Shown here piece by piece: positions 6,356 to 10,506 of a stretch of 10,506 nucleotides of DNA (its first letter is position 1; every line of letters begins with the position of its first letter). The notes beneath the pieces were generated by a model. It worked only from the letters and a program-made list of their open reading frames with translations, searched no databases and had not been told where the DNA came from. The position numbers were made by a program, and so were the translations under genes. Source of the DNA: Planctomycetota bacterium (GTDB lineage Bacteria > Planctomycetota > B143-G9); NCBI GenBank assembly GCA_003644275.1, contig QNBY01000021.1:1-10506 (forward strand). Direction: 5' to 3'.

Positions 6356-7465
6356 TCAGATTTCGGAGAGCTTCGCCGACTCCACCATGTCGGTGTAGTC
6401 GTCGAACCAGAGGGCGTCGGGGTTGCGCCGGAAGACCATGACGCGGCCGAGGTTCTCGGGGTCGCGGGCCTGGTGGTACTTCATGATTATGTGTTCCTTC
6501 GTGAGGCCGACGACGGCTATCTTTCCGGTGTAGTGGGACATGCAGTAGCGGGCCCTCTTGGCCGCGCCGGAGACGCGGGTCTTGGCCTGCTCGAAGACGG
6601 TGTAGCCCCGTTCGACGGGGACGACGTAGGTGCGGTTGCCCGCGGCGGGGCGGTTCTGGAAGACGTAGTAGGGAGTGGCGCCGGTGAAGGAGAGCTCCTG
6701 GAAGAGGCGGGCGAGGGTCTCGGGGTCGTCGGTGACGCCGCGGATCATGGGTGTCTGGTTGCAGATTATGACGCCCGCGGAGACGAGGAGCTCCACGGCC
6801 TTCACGGCCTGGGGGGTGAGCTCGCGCACGTGGTTGAAGTGGGACATGAGGTAGATGCGCTTGTCGGGCAGGGAGAACTCTTTGAAGAGGGCGACGAGCT
6901 CCGGGTCCTCGGTGATGCGGAAGGGGTTGAAGGCGGGGAGTTTGGAGCCGAAGCGGATGATCCTGACGTGCTCGATGGCGCGGAGTTCCTCGAGGATGCG
7001 CCTTATCTTGTCGGTGGCGAGCATGAGGGGGTCGCCGCCGGTGAGGAGGACGTTGGTTATCTCGGGGTGGTTCCTCACGTATTCGAAGGCGGCGTCCCAG
7101 TCTATGACCTCTTCCTCGACGCGGCGCTTGAAGAGCCTCTTTCGGAAACAGACGCGGCATATCCCGCCGCACACCCTGCTCGCGAGGAAGACGGCGGTGC
7201 GCTCGTACTTGTGCTCCACGCCCGGGGCGACGATGTAGTGTTTCTCGCCGGAGGGGTCGAGCTCGCCCCAGTCTTCCAGCTCGTCGAGAGACGGGATTAT
7301 GAGGCGGCGTATGGGGTCGTTCGGGTCGTTCCAGTCGATGAGGGAGAGGTAGTATTCGTTGGAGCGGAAGGCGTAAACGCTCTCCACCTTGCGGAGCGCC
7401 TCCCTTTCCTCGGGCGACAGTTGCGGGACCTGGTCCAGTCGCGTGACGTATTTCGGCATCTGCAT
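6356..7465 (-). CDS. KamA-family radical SAM aminomutase-like protein
   Basis: A 369-residue radical SAM, PLP-dependent enzyme of the lysine 2,3-aminomutase (KamA) family. It should cleave SAM at a [4Fe-4S] cluster held by Cys99, Cys103 and Cys106 (SRVCGGICRVCFRKR) and move an amino group between adjacent carbons. LLTGGDPLML (140-149) is the glycine-rich SAM-binding strand, and ICNQTPMIRGVTDD (234-247) is the conserved family core. Lys315 in SHYTGKIAVVG is the likely PLP lysine. In my alignment the two Asp that grip lysine in known lysine aminomutases are replaced (Arg272 and Cys308), so the substrate is open and I give no symbol. I chose the ATG at 7465 because GGAG precedes it; an in-frame ATG at 7591 lies upstream of the consensus promoter. 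The family call is firm, the substrate is not. Confidence 0.9.
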   Translation of the reverse strand: MQMPKYVTRLDQVPQLSPEEREALRKVESVYAFRSNEYYLSLIDWNDPNDPIRRLIIPSLDELEDWGELDPSGEKHYIVAPGVEHKYERTAVFLASRVCGGICRVCFRKRLFKRRVEEEVIDWDAAFEYVRNHPEITNVLLTGGDPLMLATDKIRRILEELRAIEHVRIIRFGSKLPAFNPFRITEDPELVALFKEFSLPDKRIYLMSHFNHVRELTPQAVKAVELLVSAGVIICNQTPMIRGVTDDPETLARLFQELSFTGATPYYVFQNRPAAGNRTYVVPVERGYTVFEQAKTRVSGAAKRARYCMSHYTGKIAVVGLTKEHIIMKYHQARDPENLGRVMVFRRNPDALWFDDYTDMVESAKLSEI

Positions 7466-7516
7466 GGCGATCTCCGTTTCTTCATGTGGGTACCGGGCGA
7501 TACAGGAGGAGCGTCT

Positions 7517-7545
7517 ATTATAGGGAGGCTTGCGGGGTTTGTCAA
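7517..7545 (-). promoter_or_regulatory. Perfect consensus sigma70 promoter of the KamA-family gene
   Basis: On the minus strand TTGACA (7540-7545) and TATAAT (7517-7522) are both perfect and separated by exactly 17 bases. Transcription would start near 7510, giving a leader of about 45 bases before the ATG at 7465. It fixes the start downstream and shows the gene is transcribed independently of the symporter. Confidence 0.9.
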
Positions 7546-7562
7546 GGGTTTTTCGGCAATAC

Positions 7563-7576
7563 AGCGGAATGCCGCT
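7563..7576. promoter_or_regulatory. Short inverted repeat upstream of the KamA-family promoter
   Basis: AGCGG (7563-7567) and CCGCT (7572-7576) flank AATG and begin 17 bases upstream of the -35 box. The position would suit an activator or operator site, but a five-base arm is short and could be chance. The rest of 7592-7676, down to the symporter stop, shows no gene and no clear terminator. Confidence 0.2.
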
Positions 7577-7676
7577 TGTGTGTAGAATCAAACGGGGTTT
7601 AGTTCAATAAAAACATATAAGCGGGCTGCGGTTTTTGATGCCGCGACACCCTTTTGACGCGGTATTGTGCATGAGT

Positions 7677-9167
7677 TCAATTGTTTTGGGTTGCGGATGC
7701 GGTCGCAGCGCGGTTTCCGCCGCCCGAGAGGAGGGAGAAGATAGGCACGAGCACCACGGAGGCGAGCATCCCCAGACAACCCGCGAGGGGCACCTGGGCG
7801 CGGCCCATGAGGGCGAACAGGACGAGGCAGACCGCCAGGCCGCCCACCGAGCCGGCCACCGCCCCCGCGCGGTTGGCGAACCTGTTCCCGGCGAACAGGC
7901 CCCAGAGGAAGGGGCCGAGGAAGACGGAGGCTATGGCGCCCCAGGATATGACGAGGATGGTGACGATGAAGGCGGGTTTGAAATAGGCGAGCGCCATCGC
8001 GAGGAGGATGAACGACACGCTGGACGCGCGCATGAGGAAGGTGAGTTTCCGGTCGTCGGGGTTCTTCGCTATGAAGCCCGCGTATATGTCCTTGCTGACG
8101 GCGGAGCTGGAGATGAGGACGAGGGCGGCCAGGGTGGACATGGAGGCGGCGAGGATGAGCAGCAGAATGAGGACGGACAGGCCCTCGGAGACGACGTTCG
8201 ATAGCAGCTCGGGCATGAGCATGTCGTAGTTGGGGAGAAGCTTGCCCGCGGCGTTCGCGGAGAAGACCTCGGGGTTGGTCCGGGGCGTCACGAAGAGGCG
8301 GGTGAGCGAGCCGGTGAAGTAGGCGATGCCCGCCACCACGAGCGCGAAGAAGGTGGAGGCGAACATGCCTATGCGGATGGAGCGGCGGTCGCGTATGGCG
8401 TAGAACTTCTGGACGAGCTGCGGCATGGCGAGCGGCGGCACGCTGATGAGTATCACGAGCGATACGAGCGGAATTATTCCCGGCGGCCCGACGGGGGCGA
8501 CGAGACGTGGGTCGATCGCCTTCATGCGGTCCACCACGGCGGCGAGCCCGCCCGCCTTCTCCACGCAGGTGAACACCAGCGCCACGACGCCCACCGTCAT
8601 TATCATGCCGAAGATCACGTCTATGAAGGCCATGGACTTGTAGCCGCCCAGCGCGAGATATACGGCGGTGAACACGCCCATGAAGAGGAGGATGTACTCG
8701 AAGCGTATGTCGAAGGTGGAGGTGAAGAGGTAGCTCAGGCCCATGAAGACCGCGGCGGAATAGGGGATGAAGAACAGGAAGGTGGCGAGGGAGGAGAAGA
8801 ACTTCAGGAAGGGGCTGTCGTAGCGCTTCTCCAGGAACTCCGGCATGGTGTGTATTCGGTGCTTCTCGGCGTAGATGCGGATCCTGTCGCCTATGAGCCA
8901 CCATACGAGCAGGGTGCCGATGAGGGCGTTGCCGAGAGCGAGCCAGAGGCTGGAGAAACCGAAGGACCAGCCGAGCTTGCCCGCGAAGCCGATGAAGAGC
9001 ACTGCGGAGAAATAGGCGGTGCCGTAGGAGAAGGCGGACATCCAGGGACCGACGGCCCCGCCGCCCAGCATGAAATCGTCGAATGTGCGCGTCTTCCTGG
9101 AGCCGACGACGCCGACGACGACCACCAGGAGGGCGTAGAGCGCGAGGACCGTTATCTTCAGAGTCAA
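7677..9167 (-). CDS. Sodium:solute symporter (SSS family, PutP-like)
   Basis: A 496-residue inner-membrane transporter of the SSS family (TC 2.A.21), which moves small solutes with Na+. About 13 hydrophobic segments are visible, the usual number for SSS. Family motifs are GPWMSAFSYGTAYFSAVLFIG (40-60), LALGGYKSMAFIDVIFG (171-187), MPQLVQKFYAIRD (248-260) and AASMSTLAALVLISSSAVSKD (340-360). In the last, Ser344/Thr345 line up with the Na+-binding Ser340/Thr341 of PutP. The PutP Asp55 position is Tyr52, so this is not a plain proline permease; the substrate is unknown. I chose the TTG at 9167 because it follows GGGAGG (9172-9177) and places the first membrane helix at the N-terminus; an in-frame ATG at 9260 would start beyond the terminator hairpin. 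A weak -10 (TATCAT, 9199-9204) without a good -35 lies upstream. Confidence 0.93.
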   Translation of the reverse strand: MTLKITVLALYALLVVVVGVVGSRKTRTFDDFMLGGGAVGPWMSAFSYGTAYFSAVLFIGFAGKLGWSFGFSSLWLALGNALIGTLLVWWLIGDRIRIYAEKHRIHTMPEFLEKRYDSPFLKFFSSLATFLFFIPYSAAVFMGLSYLFTSTFDIRFEYILLFMGVFTAVYLALGGYKSMAFIDVIFGMIMTVGVVALVFTCVEKAGGLAAVVDRMKAIDPRLVAPVGPPGIIPLVSLVILISVPPLAMPQLVQKFYAIRDRRSIRIGMFASTFFALVVAGIAYFTGSLTRLFVTPRTNPEVFSANAAGKLLPNYDMLMPELLSNVVSEGLSVLILLLILAASMSTLAALVLISSSAVSKDIYAGFIAKNPDDRKLTFLMRASSVSFILLAMALAYFKPAFIVTILVISWGAIASVFLGPFLWGLFAGNRFANRAGAVAGSVGGLAVCLVLFALMGRAQVPLAGCLGMLASVVLVPIFSLLSGGGNRAATASATQNN

Positions 9168-9217
9168 AGATCCTCCCTGTCGAAAAACCAAAACCGGAAT
9201 GATAAGGGGCTTGTCCT

Positions 9218-9249
9218 CAAAAGCAAAGGGACGGGCCGAAGCCCGTCCC
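9218..9249 (-). terminator. Intrinsic terminator with UUCG loop, after the toroid-like gene
   Basis: Read on the minus strand, a perfect 9-bp G/C-rich stem (9241-9249 with 9228-9236) has a TTCG tetraloop and is followed by TTTGCTTTT. It lies about 37 bases after the stop at 9287 and upstream of the symporter, so the two genes are probably separate transcription units. The + strand lacks an adjacent T-run. Confidence 0.8.
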
Positions 9250-9286
9250 CCCATTTTCACGAGGACGCCTCACCGAAACGGGGGAG

Positions 9287-10506
9287 TCAGTCCATGCCCA
9301 GCAGGAGCGAGACGGTGAGGGCGTTGAAAGCCGCCAGGCCGGGAAGGCCGAGCGAGCGGAACATGCGGTTGCGGCCGGGGAAGGGGAAGGACCACGAGCC
9401 GTCCTCCACGCGCGTGCCGGAGGCGAGGGCGCTCCAGAGCGAGGAGCGGAAGGCCGTCCACTGGTCGGGGGCGAAGGCGGAGAGCACGTTGGCGCAGAGG
9501 AACCAGCCGTCGGGGGAGAGCACCGAGGGGGAGGGCTTGTAGTCGCGTATGCGGAGTATGTAGTCGAGCGTCTCGGTGGTGAGGGACTGGGCCGAAATAA
9601 CATTGTAGGCGGAGATGACCGCGCCGTGCAAGAGGATGTCTTCCGGCGTGCCGGGCCTGGGCGTCTTGCCCCGGGAATCGAGTAACACCTTGTTCCTGCC
9701 GTCCATGTGGGCGAGGGCGAAGGACTTTATGCCCGCGGCGAGCTTCTCGGGCACGTGCAGGGAAGCCTGCTTCGCGCGCTCCACGGCGATGGCGGCGAAG
9801 GCCATCTCGAGAAGGGGGTCGTAGCCGATGAGGGGGACGCCGAAGGTGCCGTCGGGCCGCTGGCGTTCCTCCAGATCGGCGAAGGCGGCGGAGAGCATCG
9901 GCCTCACCGAGACGTCGCCGGTGGCGAGGAGGTACTCCGCGAGCGCCCAGGTGTAGAGCACCTGGAGGGTGGAGCGGTCCTGGCCGCAGAAAGCGCCCTT
10001 CTCGTTCTGAATCTTGCGCGCCCATTTCAGCGCGCCCGCCACCTGGGCGGAATAGGGGCCCGCGGAGGCGGTGCTCCCGAGCCTGGCGAAAGCGGCGAGC
10101 GAGAGGGCGGTGAGCACGTCGGCCTTCTTGGAGGGCGGGTCGCCCGGCGCGTTGGAGAAGTAGCCCTTGGGGGTGAGGCGGGCGGCGAGGTAATCGAGGG
10201 TGGAGGCCACCGCGAAGCCCCTCGTGCCCGGCTTCAGCGCCGTCTTGGCCTCGGCGAGCAGACCAGCAAGCCTGCGGCGCGAGGCGGAGGGCAGCATGGG
10301 GATGAAGCGGCAGTGGCGAAGCAAGTCGAGATACACCTCATCGGCCTTGCCGTCCGACAGGCGGGAGCGCACGGAAGCGGCGAAGCCCTCCCAATAGCCC
10401 TTCCAGCAGAGGGCGGCTTCCTTCATGAAGGAAGCCTTGGCGGCGTCGGAGCCGTAACCGGCGAGGAAGCCCACCCAAGCCTCCAGGCACTTTTCGACCG
10501 CCGTGC
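9287..10506 (-). CDS. Protein with alpha/alpha-toroid-like repeats, 5' end off the window
   Basis: The frame is open to the right edge, so the N-terminus is missing; about 405 residues are visible. Counting from the in-frame GTG at 10474, repeated helix pairs are joined by turns rich in Gly and Asp: QNEKGAF (156-162), QRPDGTFG (205-212) and a late EDGSWSFPFPG. These resemble the QW-type repeats of prenyltransferase/terpene-cyclase-like toroids. I see no DxDD or other catalytic signature and no membrane segment in the visible part, so I give no function. It could equally be another helical-toroid protein. The GTG at 10474 is probably not the true start, because plausible protein (AVEKCLEAW) continues upstream. 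The stop is TGA at 9287, followed by the UUCG hairpin terminator. Confidence 0.7.
   Translation of the reverse strand, partial: TAVEKCLEAWVGFLAGYGSDAAKASFMKEAALCWKGYWEGFAASVRSRLSDGKADEVYLDLLRHCRFIPMLPSASRRRLAGLLAEAKTALKPGTRGFAVASTLDYLAARLTPKGYFSNAPGDPPSKKADVLTALSLAAFARLGSTASAGPYSAQVAGALKWARKIQNEKGAFCGQDRSTLQVLYTWALAEYLLATGDVSVRPMLSAAFADLEERQRPDGTFGVPLIGYDPLLEMAFAAIAVERAKQASLHVPEKLAAGIKSFALAHMDGRNKVLLDSRGKTPRPGTPEDILLHGAVISAYNVISAQSLTTETLDYILRIRDYKPSPSVLSPDGWFLCANVLSAFAPDQWTAFRSSLWSALASGTRVEDGSWSFPFPGRNRMFRSLGLPGLAAFNALTVSLLLGMD

Noticed and set aside
3591..7172. A very long minus-strand open frame opposite valS, and a similarly long plus-strand frame at 4532-7585
   Set aside because: Both are products of GC-rich codon bias opposite or out of frame with valS and the KamA-family gene. 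Their translations are His/Arg/Pro- or Gly/Ala/Arg-rich and motif-free.
7621..7660. Terminator of the symporter gene around the CCGCG/CGCGG repeat at 7641-7662
   Set aside because: The stem has only about five pairs with a long loop and no following T-run on the minus strand.

Overview
The window looks like a chromosomal segment of a GC-rich bacterium. It carries a bacterial-type valyl-tRNA synthetase, consensus-like sigma70 promoters, Shine-Dalgarno sites and intrinsic terminators. I cannot name the phylum. One clue is codon use: the genes are GC-rich, yet isoleucine is mostly ATA (11 ATA, 4 ATC, 0 ATT in the first ~280 valS codons) and AGG is common. That is unusual for a GC-rich bacterium and fits a less-studied lineage. 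TGA is a normal stop here: it ends valS and all the minus-strand genes.

Layout, left to right. (1) 1-363 (+) is the 3' part of a DsrE/DsrF-like gene broken by an in-frame TGA and a frameshift, followed by a perfect 14-bp terminator hairpin. (2) 415-805 has no convincing gene; it is C-rich on the + strand and holds an imperfect 25-bp direct repeat. (3) 806-2397 (-) is a two-gene operon joined by an ATGA overlap: an unrecognised 409-residue helical-repeat protein, then a YraN-family (UPF0102) nuclease-fold protein. (4) 2398-2608 is a divergent promoter region. (5) 2609-3376 (+) is a DUF3800 protein, visibly lower in GC than its neighbours. (6) 3377-6260 (+) is a promoter, a possible 35-codon upstream ORF and valS, ending in a hairpin shared with the converging gene. 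(7) 6356-7465 (-) is a KamA-family radical SAM protein with a perfect consensus promoter. (8) 7677-9167 (-) is a sodium:solute symporter. (9) 9287-10506 (-) is the 3' part of a protein with alpha/alpha-toroid-like repeats, ending in a UUCG-loop terminator.

The genes do not form one pathway. valS is housekeeping, and the YraN pair looks like a vertically inherited operon. The KamA protein and the symporter might both concern amino-acid-like solutes, but they have separate promoters and the link is weak. I see no CRISPR array, insertion sequence, prophage, tRNA or rRNA. The points most worth following up are the active-site substitutions in the KamA protein, the uncharacterised partner of YraN, the valS leader, and the DUF3800 gene.
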